From: Tautonia sociabilis
GTDB taxonomy: Bacteria; Planctomycetota; Planctomycetia; Isosphaerales; Isosphaeraceae
NCBI RefSeq assembly: GCF_003977685.1
Contig: NZ_RYZH01000063.1
Span: 1-33,601 of the forward strand
Length of the DNA stretch: 33,601 bases
Reading direction: 5' to 3'
Part shown: positions 8,304 to 17,074 of the stretch, piece after piece
Layout of the letters: each line of letters starts with the position of its first letter
Numbering within the stretch: the first letter of the stretch is position 1
Position numbers and translations under genes: made by a program
The notes under the pieces: model-generated
What the model was told of the DNA's origin: nothing
Seen by the model: the letters and a program-made list of their open reading frames with translations, nothing else
The model's database searches: none

Positions 8304-10208
8304 ATGGCCTTCTCGGCGAAATTCTCGAACGCGAGGCGTAGGGTACGCCCGATCGCGCGGGCGGTCACCTGCGGCATCTTTCTGCTTACCCTCCCGGCCT
8401 GCGGCATCCCCCCGCGTCGTCACGCGCAGCCGCCTCCTCCCCTGCCGGAGAGCTTCGTCGGGGCGACCAGCCCCGTGAACTCCGCTGACCTCGGGGCCGC
8501 GGAGTTCTACCAGGACCCGCTCCTGCTGGGACTGCTCGAACAGGCCCTGGCCAACAACCGGGAGCTGCGAATCCTCAACGAGGAGGTGCAGATCGCCAGC
8601 ACCGAGATCCTGGCGCGGTCCGGTGCCTATCTTCCGTTCCTCACCGCCGGACCCTCGGCGGGCCTCGAGCGGTTCAGCGAGCGGACGATCGAGGGGGCCG
8701 CCATCAAGGTCGAACCCTTCGTCCTGAACCCCGAGAAATTCTTCAAGAACCCGCACGCCTCCTACTTCGTCGGCACCAACCTCACCTGGCAGCTTGACAT
8801 CTACCGGCAGCTCCGCAACGCCAGGGACGCGGCGGCCCAGCGCTACGTTGCCGCCATCGAGCGGCGGAACTCCTTCGTGATCGGCATGGTCGCCGAGATC
8901 GCCGAGAACTATTACCGCCTGATGGCGCTGGACAAGCGGCTCGAGAACCTCAACCAAATCAACGCGTTCCTCGAGCAGAGCCTTCGGGTCGCCGAGGCCA
9001 GGAAAGAAGCCGCCCGGGATACCGAGCTGGCCGTCCTCCGGTTCGAAGCCGAGCTGAACCGCAACCGGAGCGAATTGCTGATCGTCGCCCAGGACATCAT
9101 CGAGGCCGAGAACCGCATCAACGTCCTCGCCTACCGCTATCCGCAGCCGGTCGGCCGCAATTCCGCGAACTTCTTCGACCTGGACATCAACACCATCGGG
9201 GTTGGCGTGCCCTCGGAGCTGCTCCAGAACCGGCCCGACATCCGCCAGGCCGAGCGCGAGCTGGTCGCCGCCGGGCTCGACGTGGCGGTCGCCCGCGCCA
9301 ATTTCTATCCCCAGTTGATCCTCAACGCGGGTGTCGGCTGGGAGTCCTTCAACTTGGCGGGCCTGTTCTCGCCAACAGCGATCGCCGGCAACGTCTTCGC
9401 CGGATTCGTCGGCCCGCTCGTCAACCGGCGGTCGATCAAGGCCGAGTACCTTACCACCAACGCCCGCCAGCTCCAGGCCATCTACGACTACCAACGCACC
9501 ATCCTCGGAGCCTTCACCGAGGTCGTCAATCGCTTGACCGAGGTCCAAAACTACTCGCGGAGCGTCGCGATCAAGAAGCAGCAGTTAACCTCGCTGGAAG
9601 CCGCGGTCGACGTCGCCAACCAGCTCTTCCAGTTCGCACGCGTCGAGTACCTCGACGTGCTCACCGCCCAGCGCGACCTTCGGGACGCGAGGACGGCTCT
9701 GATCGACACCAAGGAGCTGCAATTGACCGCCACCGTTCGCGCATACCAGGCGCTCGGTGGCGGTGCCCTGCTGTCGATTTCAGAGCGGGAAGAGCTGCTC
9801 CACCCGATTCCCCACGTCCACGAAGCCCTTAGCGACGACGACTTCTGGAAGCTCTCACAGATCCACTACGGCTCGGGCAAGTATTTCAGGGCCCTTCGGG
9901 CTTCCCTCGAACGGATCCTCCCCTACCGTGCCCAGACCTTCACCGCGGACCCACACCCCGTGCTTCCGACCTCCCCAGCCGTGATCGAGGCAGCCCCCGG
10001 GCCGGCCCTGCCGATCCCCGATGCGGAGTCCTCCGACGATTCGGGTCTCCCTCCCGCGTTGCCGAACTCCCCGCCGCCCCCTGACGAACCGGGCCCGTTC
10101 GACCTGACGGGGACAATCTCCGCGGGGTCCGAGGCCATCGTGCGTTTCCCGAGCCCGAGGACGCAGGACCTTGGCGACGGAACGACCGAACACGATTTGG
10201 CAAAATGA
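8304..10208 (+). CDS. NodT/OprM-type outer-membrane factor with LysM-like C-terminal tail
   Basis: A 634-residue TolC-superfamily lipoprotein forming the outer channel of the RND system. A signal peptide ends in the lipobox LPAC (C33). Two OEP repeats follow, with hallmark segments SELLQNRPDIRQAERELVAA and ARANFYPQL, then the second alpha-hairpin region with EYLDVLTAQRDL. At about 511-540 a segment with DDFWKLSQIHYGSGKYFRAL resembles LysM modules, which bind peptidoglycan. A Pro/Ser/Asp-rich, probably disordered tail follows to 634. Ordinary NodT proteins end near 450-500 residues, so the C-terminal extension is extra. The start ATG follows GACGAGG closely. It completes the adaptor-pump-channel set despite the 397-bp gap. 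Confidence 0.88.
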   Translation: MAFSAKFSNARRRVRPIARAVTCGIFLLTLPACGIPPRRHAQPPPPLPESFVGATSPVNSADLGAAEFYQDPLLLGLLEQALANNRELRILNEEVQIASTEILARSGAYLPFLTAGPSAGLERFSERTIEGAAIKVEPFVLNPEKFFKNPHASYFVGTNLTWQLDIYRQLRNARDAAAQRYVAAIERRNSFVIGMVAEIAENYYRLMALDKRLENLNQINAFLEQSLRVAEARKEAARDTELAVLRFEAELNRNRSELLIVAQDIIEAENRINVLAYRYPQPVGRNSANFFDLDINTIGVGVPSELLQNRPDIRQAERELVAAGLDVAVARANFYPQLILNAGVGWESFNLAGLFSPTAIAGNVFAGFVGPLVNRRSIKAEYLTTNARQLQAIYDYQRTILGAFTEVVNRLTEVQNYSRSVAIKKQQLTSLEAAVDVANQLFQFARVEYLDVLTAQRDLRDARTALIDTKELQLTATVRAYQALGGGALLSISEREELLHPIPHVHEALSDDDFWKLSQIHYGSGKYFRALRASLERILPYRAQTFTADPHPVLPTSPAVIEAAPGPALPIPDAESSDDSGLPPALPNSPPPPDEPGPFDLTGTISAGSEAIVRFPSPRTQDLGDGTTEHDLAK

Positions 10209-10285
10209 TTTATCTTGGCTGGTTGATGAATTCGAGCGTGCGGTCCGCTGTGATTCGCATTTGAAGTGCGCCCCTCAAACTTGAA

Positions 10286-10299
10286 GGTAGCCGTTCACA
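10286..10299 (+). repeat. Left inverted end of IS66-type element
   Basis: GGTAGCCGTTCACA matches the reverse complement of 11806-11819 at 13 of 14 positions. Confidence 0.6.
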
Positions 10300-10379
10300 C
10301 CCCGAATACCCCGTGGCGCGATTGCGAATTCCTGTCTCCGATCCAGCGGCTTCCGATTCCTGAACCACTCTGGGACACC

Positions 10380-11788
10380 GTGCCCGCCGATGCCCGGACC
10401 GCCCTGCTGGACGCCAGGGCGGCGATGCGGGATCGGATCGCCGCCCTGGAGGCCACGGTCCGTGACCTCCAGGCCAGGCTCCAACTCGACTCCACCAACT
10501 CCTCCAAGCCACCCTCCTCCGACCCGATCGTCCTGAAACGCAAGCCGCCCACACCGCCGTCCCAGCGGAAGCGGGGCGGGCAACCCGGCCATCGCGAGGC
10601 GTTCCGCGCCCTGGTCCCTCCCGAGAAGCTCCGCTCGTCCACCGACTGCACGCCCGAGGCGTGCCGTCGATGTGGCCAGGAGTTCTCGGGGGAGGACCCC
10701 GATCCCCTGATCCATCAGGTCGCCGAGCTGCCCAAAATCGAGCCGATCGTTGACGAAGACCGGCTGCATCGCCTGGCTTGCCCGGGCTGCGGTTCGTCCA
10801 CCTGCGGCACGTTGCCCGAGGGCGTCCCCAAGACTCGCTTCGGCCCCTCCCGGCAGGCGACCCTGGCCACCCTGGCCGGTGCCTACCGCCGGAGCAAGCG
10901 GCGGAGCCAGCAACTGGCCGGCGACCTGTTCGGGCCGTCGATCTCCACCGGGATGATCAGCGAGTTGGCGCGGCTCTCGGCCGAAGTGCTTCGGGCCCCC
11001 CACAACGAGCTGGCCACGGCGGTCCACACCGCGGAGGTGACCCACGCCGACGAGACCGGCTGGCGTGAGGACCGGCATCAGAACTGGCTGTGGGTGGCGG
11101 TGACGGCGAGCTTCACAGTCTTCACGATCGCCCCCAACCGCAGCGCCAAGGTCGCCCAGGCCGTCCTGGGGACTCAAGTCGGCCCGGTCGCGGTGACGGA
11201 TCGCTGAAGCTCCCATGATTGGATCGCGGCGGCCAGCCGGCAGAGTTGCTGGAGCCATCTCCGCCGCGATTTCCAGGCGATGATCGATCGCGGCGGGGCC
11301 GCCGAGCCGATCGGGAAGGAGCTGCCTCGTCTGTCGGATCGGCTGTTCCGCTGGTGGCATCGACTCGAGGCCGAGAAGGTGGATCGGGGGCGATTCCGCA
11401 CGGCGATGGCCCGGTTGAGGTGTGAGTTCAAGACGGCCTTGGAGGACGGGGTGCGCCGCGACCGCGCTCGGACCCGGGGCTCCTGCGCCGAGATCCGGCG
11501 GGTCGAGGAGAGTCTGTTGACTTTGGGCGGGTGGAGAGCGTGCCGCCGACGAACAATGCCGCGGAGCGTGCCGAGCGGCACGCGGTGATCTGGCGTCGGA
11601 TCAGCGGGGGAATCGAGAGCGTGGCGGGGAGCTGGTTCGTCGAGCGAATGCGGAATGTGGCGGCCACCTGCCTCCAGCAGGGGAGGTACGTGCTGGACGA
11701 CCTGACATCCTGCTTCGAAGCGGCTCGCGGTGGCCAAGCGATCCCCTCCCTCGTGCCAGCGAAACAACCAAAGGTCAAGGTTGCCTGA
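10380..11788 (+). pseudogene. IS66-family transposase, broken by a stop and a frameshift
   Basis: The N-terminal coiled-coil is followed by the IS66 hallmark LDSTNSSKPPSSD, a GGQPGH segment, paired Cys motifs (CRRCG, CPGCG) and the first catalytic Asp in HADETGW. A TGA at 11205-11207 follows directly after VAVTD, the expected second catalytic Asp. The same frame then continues with HDWI and CWSHLRRDFQAMIDR, so this is a point nonsense change rather than an end. A -1 shift at about 11520 is needed to reach PPTNNAAER, which carries the third catalytic residue, and the C-terminal DDLTSCFEAA segment. The GTG at 10380 is the first plausible start inside the element. The protein cannot be made intact. 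Confidence 0.85.
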
Positions 11789-11805
11789 TACCGTCTATCC
11801 CACTC

Positions 11806-11819
11806 TGTGAACGGTTACC
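11806..11819 (-). repeat. Right inverted end of IS66-type element
   Basis: TGTGAACGGTTACC; its reverse complement matches the left end with one mismatch. It lies 17 bp beyond the transposase stop. Confidence 0.6.
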
Positions 11820-12103
11820 AACTCGTCTCATTGGTGCCGGGCCCAGCGGGCGCTGGCCGCGAACTCGGTCTGGCGGCAGAGCCGGCCGAAAAAGGTTCGA
11901 GCCATCAGCGAGGCAATGGGGCGGCGGAAACCGCGGCGGCATTTCGGGGCGGTCCGCGGTCGGATGGCGGCCAGCAGCGATTCATCCGGTGTCACGTCCC
12001 TCGGGGGCGGCCCTCGGGCGGAACCCGAACGTCCTTCCGAAGGCAAGGGCACCAATGGCCGAACGAACCGGTGCAATCGTCCGGAGCGGCAGGGCCTGTG
12101 TGT
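11820..12103 (+). other. Non-coding or unassigned sequence between IS66 and the ParA promoter
   Basis: I see no recognisable protein here. One plus-strand frame is open until a stop at 12126-12128 and gives a basic, Arg/Ser-rich peptide with no known motif. It could be the tail of something disrupted by the IS66 insertion, but nothing supports a specific gene. Confidence 0.35.
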
Positions 12104-12131
12104 TTGCATCAAGGAGTCGGCGGTGTAAACT
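12104..12131 (+). promoter_or_regulatory. Candidate promoter of the ParA/double-winged-helix unit
   Basis: TTGCAT (12104-12109), 16 bases, then TAAACT (12126-12131), in the only AT-rich patch between the IS66 element and the ParA gene. It would give a leader of about 140 bases that contains an unusually C-poor, G/T-rich run. Confidence 0.45.
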
Positions 12132-12281
12132 ACCAAGTTAAGTGCAACCTTCGAATTCAGATGAGGTTTGTGTTTGTTTGGTTGCGTGTGGGGGGTTGGT
12201 CCTTCCGCCCCACCCGAGTCAACCCGAAGGGAGTCGTTGACAGGCAAGGAGGGCTGGCCCAGGGACCCCGAGGACCTTTCG

Positions 12282-13184
12282 ATGTCCATCTTGCTGATCG
12301 TGAACCTCAAGGGCGGTGTGGCCAAGACGACCAACGCCGTCGCCGTGGCCGAATGCCTGGCCGACTCGGGCTACCGGACCCTGCTGATCGACGCCGACCA
12401 CCAGTGCACGGCGGGCGAGTTGCTCCTGGGAGAGAGCCGGCTGTTGCATTGTGAACGCCGCAAGATCACGTTGCATGACCTGTTGCTGGCGATGCTCGAC
12501 AACGAGTTCGCTTCGGAGCAGTTCCCCGCCTACGTCATTCCGAAGGCGTCGGACATTGGTGATGGGTTGGACAACCTGTCGGTGATGCCCTGCTCCATCC
12601 GCATCGACGATTTTCAGACGAACGTGGCCAAGGCCCGACACGGTTACAAGTCCACCGAGGAGTTCAACGCCATCTTCAGCCGGAGGAGGTCGATGCTCCA
12701 AAAGTGGCTGAGGTCGAGCTACGACGTCACGATTGTGGACTGCCCGCCGAGCATCCCCCAGCAGGTGCGGGTGTTCCTGACCGTGGCCGATGCCTACATC
12801 GTGCCCGCCATCCCCGATCGGCTCTCGGTGCGGGGGTCGCTGTGGCTCCAGGACCGCATCCGGCGGATGGGCGTGAAGATCGAGGGGCTCGGCACGCTCT
12901 GGTCGCTCTACCGGGAGCAAAACGCCGTGCACCGCCGGGTTGTCGAGGCGGCGGGAAAGGGCATCGAGCCGTACTCGCAGCTTCCCCGGCCGTTTGAGAC
13001 GGTGATCCCGAACGCTGCCGCCATCGCCATGGCGTCGGAGCCGAACCGGAAGCCAAAATCGTTCAACGCCAAGTACTCGGGCAACTTCGCCTCGCTCTAT
13101 CGGGACCTGACCGGGGAGATTGTCCAGCGGAGCGAGTGGCAGAAGGCAGGGGTCAACGGGGCGACAGTTGCCGCCAAGGTCTGA
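12282..13184 (+). CDS. Orphan ParA/MinD-type P-loop ATPase
   Basis: A 300-residue ATPase of the deviant-Walker class. KGGVAKTT at 10-17 carries the signature lysine and the P-loop lysine (K15). IDADHQ at 36-41 fits the A' region, and IVDCPPS at 151-157 fits Walker B. Such proteins form ATP-dependent dimers that bind DNA or membrane and position plasmids, chromosomes or protein assemblies. The ATG at 12282 follows GAGGA at about 9 bp, and the P-loop begins nine residues in, as is usual. Residues 60-145 form an insertion longer than in minimal ParA proteins. No ParB gene or obvious parS repeats are near. The next gene starts 25 bp downstream and is probably co-transcribed. It could be a plasmid-partition remnant or the motor of a different system. 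Confidence 0.85.
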   Translation: MSILLIVNLKGGVAKTTNAVAVAECLADSGYRTLLIDADHQCTAGELLLGESRLLHCERRKITLHDLLLAMLDNEFASEQFPAYVIPKASDIGDGLDNLSVMPCSIRIDDFQTNVAKARHGYKSTEEFNAIFSRRRSMLQKWLRSSYDVTIVDCPPSIPQQVRVFLTVADAYIVPAIPDRLSVRGSLWLQDRIRRMGVKIEGLGTLWSLYREQNAVHRRVVEAAGKGIEPYSQLPRPFETVIPNAAAIAMASEPNRKPKSFNAKYSGNFASLYRDLTGEIVQRSEWQKAGVNGATVAAKV

Positions 13185-13209
13185 TGCAGCGTTTCGGGGA
13201 CGGCGGGCG

Positions 13210-14868
13210 ATGAAGGTGAAGATCATCCTGGTCGATGGAGTCATCGTCGAGGCCGACGGAACGGCCCGAGAAATCGCGGACCTGACCGCCGAGTTGAGGA
13301 GGTCTCATCAGCGTGCCGATCCCAAGGCGGACGTCGAGCAGGAAGCCGGGACGAGCCCCCCCTTCGTCATCGAAGGGGGCGACGCCTCCGGCGGGGAGTC
13401 CCAGGAGGGTCGTGGCGAGGATGAAGGGACCTTCTCCGGCGTCGAGGCTGAGGACGAGTCTCAGGAGATCACCGAGTCCTGCTCCGGTGCGGAGGATTGG
13501 CTCGACCTCGATCCGATCGACATCACGGAACGGAACGCGGAAGGGACGAATGATGATGAGGAGATGTCATCCTCGAATCCTCTGACAGACGGGCCGACGA
13601 CCACGATCGACTCCAGGGACGTTCGGGTCGTGGCCGAGCGATTTCGGCTTGTCGCCGAGCCGACCCGGCTCCAGATTCTCTCGACGCTTGCCGAGGCCGA
13701 CCACAACGTCGGCGAGCTTTGCGAGGTCCTGGGTGGCCAGTCCCAGCCCGCCGTGAGCCATCATCTGTCGCAGCTCAAGCTCTCGGGGCTGGTCCAGCCG
13801 AGCCGGGAGGGGAAGTTCAACTCCTACGGGCTGACCGATCGGGGCCGGAGGCTCATCGGGGTTGCTGGTCGGCTCGAATCCCAGGCCGGGGGCCGGACGA
13901 TCGAACTACTCCGGCAGGCCGCCGACCCGACTCGGCTGCAGATCCTGCTGCTGCTGGCCGAGGGCCGGCGGAACGTCGGGGAACTCTGCTTTGACCTCGG
14001 TGCCCAGAGCCAGCCCGCTGTCAGCCACCACCTCGCCAGGCTTCGAGGCTGCGGCCTGGTTGAGGCGAGCCGGGTTGGCAAGTTCAGCTACTACGCGCTG
14101 AGGGAGGACGGGGACGAGTTGGTGCGGGCGATTCGCCCCCTGATCTCCCCTGCGGGGGGGGCGGACATCGAGGCCGAGACCTCGTCTCCCGAACCCGAGG
14201 AGATCGACGTCTCGGAACGAGAGAACATCCGTTTGTCGGCTCAATGCGAGCCCGAATCGATCGAGATATCGGGACCGACGGCTGACCGGATGGCGGACCC
14301 GCCGTCGCCGGAGGAATCGGAGCCGGAGGCGGACGAACCCGAGGGATCGACGCCGGGTCACAGGGCTTGCCGCCGCATTCTTCTCATGGTCTCGGAGCTT
14401 CATCACCGGGGCTATGAGCGTTTGCGGATCGCCCCCGGCATCTCCTCCTCGGGACTCGACTGGCGGTGCTCGATCGCCCCGGCCGCCGACTTCCGGAGCG
14501 GTCACGGGGCGATGCTCGCCGACGGTGACGGGGAGGCGGCCTGCTACTCGTCCGGCCAGGGGATGGCCTGTTTCAATTGGCCGGATGCCAGGGGGGATTC
14601 CCCGGCGGCCCTGGCCGACAAGTTTCTCAACCGCTTCCCTGCCTTGGCGACCCGAGGTGCGGGCGGCGACCCGGCGTACGCCCGATGGTTCGCCGAGATG
14701 ATCGAGCTGACCGCCCCCGACGGCCTGGTCTACGCCTATGCGGACTGGGAAATGCCCGATGGCCACCTCCCGGCCCTGGGTTGTACCGAGGACGTGAGGA
14801 TCCCGCTGCCGCCACCGGGGACGGTGCCCGACAATGGTTCGGCGGGGCAGTCCGGCGGGATGGGCTGA
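13210..14868 (+). CDS. Tandem ArsR-type winged-helix protein with unassigned C-terminal domain
   Basis: A 552-residue protein. The N-terminal segment at 1-30 starts KVKIILVDGVIVEADG, and an acidic, probably disordered linker runs to about 135. Winged helix 1 (about 139-215) and winged helix 2 (about 229-305) are close copies. Each has EPTRLQIL or DPTRLQIL, VGELC, and the recognition-helix stretch QSQPAVSHHL. Each keeps one Cys of the ArsR metal motif (ELCEVL, ELCFDL) instead of ELCVCDL, so classical arsenic sensing is unlikely. After a second acidic linker, residues about 385-532 form a compact domain with RILLMVSELHHRGYERLRI, SGLDWRCSI, YSSGQG and YAYADWEMP. I have no family name for it. Two linked winged helices could act as a single-chain pseudo-dimer on DNA. 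The ATG at 13210 is 25 bp after the ParA-type gene. Confidence 0.85.
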   Translation: MKVKIILVDGVIVEADGTAREIADLTAELRRSHQRADPKADVEQEAGTSPPFVIEGGDASGGESQEGRGEDEGTFSGVEAEDESQEITESCSGAEDWLDLDPIDITERNAEGTNDDEEMSSSNPLTDGPTTTIDSRDVRVVAERFRLVAEPTRLQILSTLAEADHNVGELCEVLGGQSQPAVSHHLSQLKLSGLVQPSREGKFNSYGLTDRGRRLIGVAGRLESQAGGRTIELLRQAADPTRLQILLLLAEGRRNVGELCFDLGAQSQPAVSHHLARLRGCGLVEASRVGKFSYYALREDGDELVRAIRPLISPAGGADIEAETSSPEPEEIDVSERENIRLSAQCEPESIEISGPTADRMADPPSPEESEPEADEPEGSTPGHRACRRILLMVSELHHRGYERLRIAPGISSSGLDWRCSIAPAADFRSGHGAMLADGDGEAACYSSGQGMACFNWPDARGDSPAALADKFLNRFPALATRGAGGDPAYARWFAEMIELTAPDGLVYAYADWEMPDGHLPALGCTEDVRIPLPPPGTVPDNGSAGQSGGMG

Positions 14869-15088
14869 AGGCCCCGGTGCGGGGACGGAAGGGGGCCCTG
14901 AACCTGGACCCCTCGGGATGATCGACAAATCGGAGAAAGCCAATCCATTCCGAAGGCTTCCTGAGCGTCGAGGAACGGTATGATGCCGATTGTCTCGGAA
15001 GGCGGAGGATGGATCGCAAGGACGCTGGGCCCGATCCGACCCCAACCTCCCGTCGATTCGATTCCTCCGCGATCCGGGACCGCCGTGA

Positions 15089-16474
15089 TCAGGCGGAGGA
15101 GGCTCGACCGACGCGGAGGAGTCGGCGAGCGAGTCCGAGTGTCCACTCGCCGAGCAGGATCAGGAGCATGCTCGCCCCGACGATGGGCAGGAGGATTCCA
15201 AAAAGCGCGACCAGGCCGATGAGCCAGGGAGGCAAGACCCGGGCCGGGCGCTTCGGGAAACCGGTTCGACCCGGAGGCCGGCGGACCCACCACATCCAGA
15301 CGCCGGTGATCGGCAGGCCGATCAGGACCAGGCAGGAGATCAGCCAGAGCACCTTGGTCGTCGGCCCCAGGATGCTGCCGACGTGCAGCGGGTAGGTCCA
15401 GCCGTGCCACCAGTAGCGTTCGTTCTCGGCGAGGGTCGAGTGGGATCGGATCGAGCCGTCGACCGGATCGAGCTCGAGCTCCGCCGAAACATACGGGCCG
15501 TAGGAGTTATTGTAGTCGTTGCTCGCACGGACCTGGACTCCCTCCCCTGGCTCTCGGTCGAGGTCGATCGTCAGGTTCCGATCCGGATAGGTCTTCCTTG
15601 CGAGTTGTTCGATGCGATCGAGTGGCAGGGACGCTTCGGCACCGGGGTCCTTCTCGGGTGATCCTCGATCGGGAGTGGAGGCCGCAGGCGGAGTACCGCC
15701 CAGCGATCGCGTCGCGAGGTGGAAGGCCTCCCCCCAGACGATCGTGTAGAAGAGGCCTGTCACGACGATCAGGAACATCGGCGTCAGGGCATAAATGCCA
15801 GTGACTGTGTGCAGATCCCTCAGGATGATATATGGCTTGCCCCGGAGTCGGGGCCGCCAGACGCCGATGGTTCTGGCGATCGTGTCGGGCCACCAGAGGT
15901 AGGCGCCGGTCATCAGCAGGATTACCGTCCATCCGACCGTCAGTTCGACCAGCAGGCGGCCGGCCGTGCCAAGGAAGAGTTGCCGGTGGAGTGTCAACGT
16001 CGCGTCGAAGAACACCGAGAGCGGGTCGGGCTCTCCCGATTCGACGGCGCCGAGCACGTCGCCTCGGTATGGATCGACGTAGACGGCGACTCGGGACGAC
16101 CGGGTCCCGTCGCCGAGCCGGACGATCGAGGCTCGGTTGGGGTCGGCTGACTGCTCCAGGCTCTCGGGCTGAAGTTCCGGGCGGCTCGATCGGGCGGCTT
16201 CGACCTGCTCCGACGCGGGGAGGCGAGCCGAGCCGGGCTCGACGAACCGGAGATGGGCGTGAGCATAGTCCTCGATCTCGGCCCGGAAGATGGAGAGGGC
16301 GCCGGTGATCGTCACGATCAGGAGGACCGGCGTGACGAGCACTCCCGCGAAGAAGTGCCAGCGCCAGAAGACCCGATAGAGGCTCCCCGACGGCGATCGG
16401 GAGGCGGACCGCCTCGCCTGTTCTCGCGAAGCGGCGGTCGGCCGTTTGGCCGGCGATGCGACCGGATCACTCAT
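15089..16474 (-). CDS. PepSY-associated transmembrane protein (iron-regulated-type)
   Basis: A 461-residue inner-membrane protein of the PepSY_TM family, often linked to siderophore or ferric-reductase functions. The first helix (FWRWHFFAGVLVTPVLLIV) follows a basic N-terminus. A PepSY-containing periplasmic loop follows, then helices around LVELTVGWTVILLMTGAYLW and IYALTPMFLIVVTGLF. A second periplasmic part precedes the C-terminal helices (LWLISCLVLIGLPITGVWMW and later). Conserved His residues near LHRQLF and LHTVTGIY are candidate haem ligands. The ATG at 16474 has GAGAGGAG five bases upstream; a longer open frame to 16621 lacks support. It is the last gene of the minus-strand unit that begins at 17989. 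The reductase role is inferred from the family. Confidence 0.85.
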   Translation of the reverse strand: MSDPVASPAKRPTAASREQARRSASRSPSGSLYRVFWRWHFFAGVLVTPVLLIVTITGALSIFRAEIEDYAHAHLRFVEPGSARLPASEQVEAARSSRPELQPESLEQSADPNRASIVRLGDGTRSSRVAVYVDPYRGDVLGAVESGEPDPLSVFFDATLTLHRQLFLGTAGRLLVELTVGWTVILLMTGAYLWWPDTIARTIGVWRPRLRGKPYIILRDLHTVTGIYALTPMFLIVVTGLFYTIVWGEAFHLATRSLGGTPPAASTPDRGSPEKDPGAEASLPLDRIEQLARKTYPDRNLTIDLDREPGEGVQVRASNDYNNSYGPYVSAELELDPVDGSIRSHSTLAENERYWWHGWTYPLHVGSILGPTTKVLWLISCLVLIGLPITGVWMWWVRRPPGRTGFPKRPARVLPPWLIGLVALFGILLPIVGASMLLILLGEWTLGLARRLLRVGRASSA

Positions 16475-16538
16475 TGCTCCTCTCCCGACCAGCGATGGAA
16501 CGAATGCCTGGCCCCCCGTTCCCGATCCGGGGGCCGGC

Positions 16539-17036
16539 TCATCGCCCGACCCCCTCGACCGTCGCCGACGGTACGTCCATTGGCCCCAAGGGCCGCCGCC
16601 GGCCGGCGGAGGAGTGATCAAGCGTCGGCTCGGTCAACGTGATCGGCGGCAGCTCGTTCTCTCCCTCCTCGATCGTGACCTTCCATTTGGATCGACCGGG
16701 ATCGGAATACGTGAACCCCAGGCGGTCGTCCAGCGAGGGGACCGAGGAGTCGGGAGGCCAGGTGATCGTGAGGGCGTACTCACCGGCCGGAGCACCGTCC
16801 TCGTTCCGGTAGGTCGAGAGGGTGTAGGTGCCATCGCTTCGGACTTTCCCCCACGGCCTCGAGTTCCGCTCGTCCGGGGGCTCCCCGATCGCGTGCAGTT
16901 GCACCAGGGCACCCTCGGCCGGGTCGCCATTGATCGTCAGCCGGCCCGACGCGGGATATGTCTCCGCCTCCCAGCTCTCGCCGCAGCCGGCGAACGCGGA
17001 AATGGCGAACAGGACAAGAACGTTTCGATGATTCAT
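16539..17036 (-). CDS. Transthyretin-like lipoprotein
   Basis: A 165-residue lipoprotein with lipobox FAGC and an early beta-sandwich segment (SGRLTINGDPAEGALVQLHA, then GTYTLSTYRNEDGAPAGEYALTI). This matches the carboxypeptidase-regulatory or transthyretin-like domains that planctomycetes place next to DUF1559 genes. The C-terminus (after LPPITLTEPTLDHSS) is basic and low-complexity. The ATG at 17036 immediately precedes a short signal peptide. It is 38 bp downstream of the DUF1559 gene and 64 bp upstream of the PepSY protein. No enzymatic residues are evident. Confidence 0.8.
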   Translation of the reverse strand: MNHRNVLVLFAISAFAGCGESWEAETYPASGRLTINGDPAEGALVQLHAIGEPPDERNSRPWGKVRSDGTYTLSTYRNEDGAPAGEYALTITWPPDSSVPSLDDRLGFTYSDPGRSKWKVTIEEGENELPPITLTEPTLDHSSAGRRRPLGPMDVPSATVEGVGR

Positions 17037-17074
17037 GATCGAAATGGTAATTGGTTGTAGACTCGCGATGCAGT

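Larger units (their letters stand above)
10286..11819 (+). mobile_element. Inactivated IS66-family insertion sequence
   Basis: A 1534-bp element with short inverted ends at 10286-10299 and 11806-11819 (GGTARCCGTTCACA, one mismatch between ends) around a single large transposase, as in compact IS66 members lacking tnpA and tnpB. The flanking 8-mers (10278-10285 and 11820-11827) share only the word AACT plus one more base, so a target duplication is not convincing. It separates the efflux genes from the ParA module. Confidence 0.75.

Noticed and set aside
10278..11827. 8-bp target duplication around the IS66 element
   Set aside because: Flanking 8-mers agree at only 5 of 8 positions.
12282..13184. 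ParA-type gene as a plasmid replication and partition region
   Set aside because: No ParB, replication initiator or iteron set is visible in the window.
14870..14897. GGCCCC/GGGGCC hairpin after the double winged-helix gene as terminator
   Set aside because: Six-base arms with a 16-base loop and no T-run; too weak to call, although termination in this convergent gap is expected.
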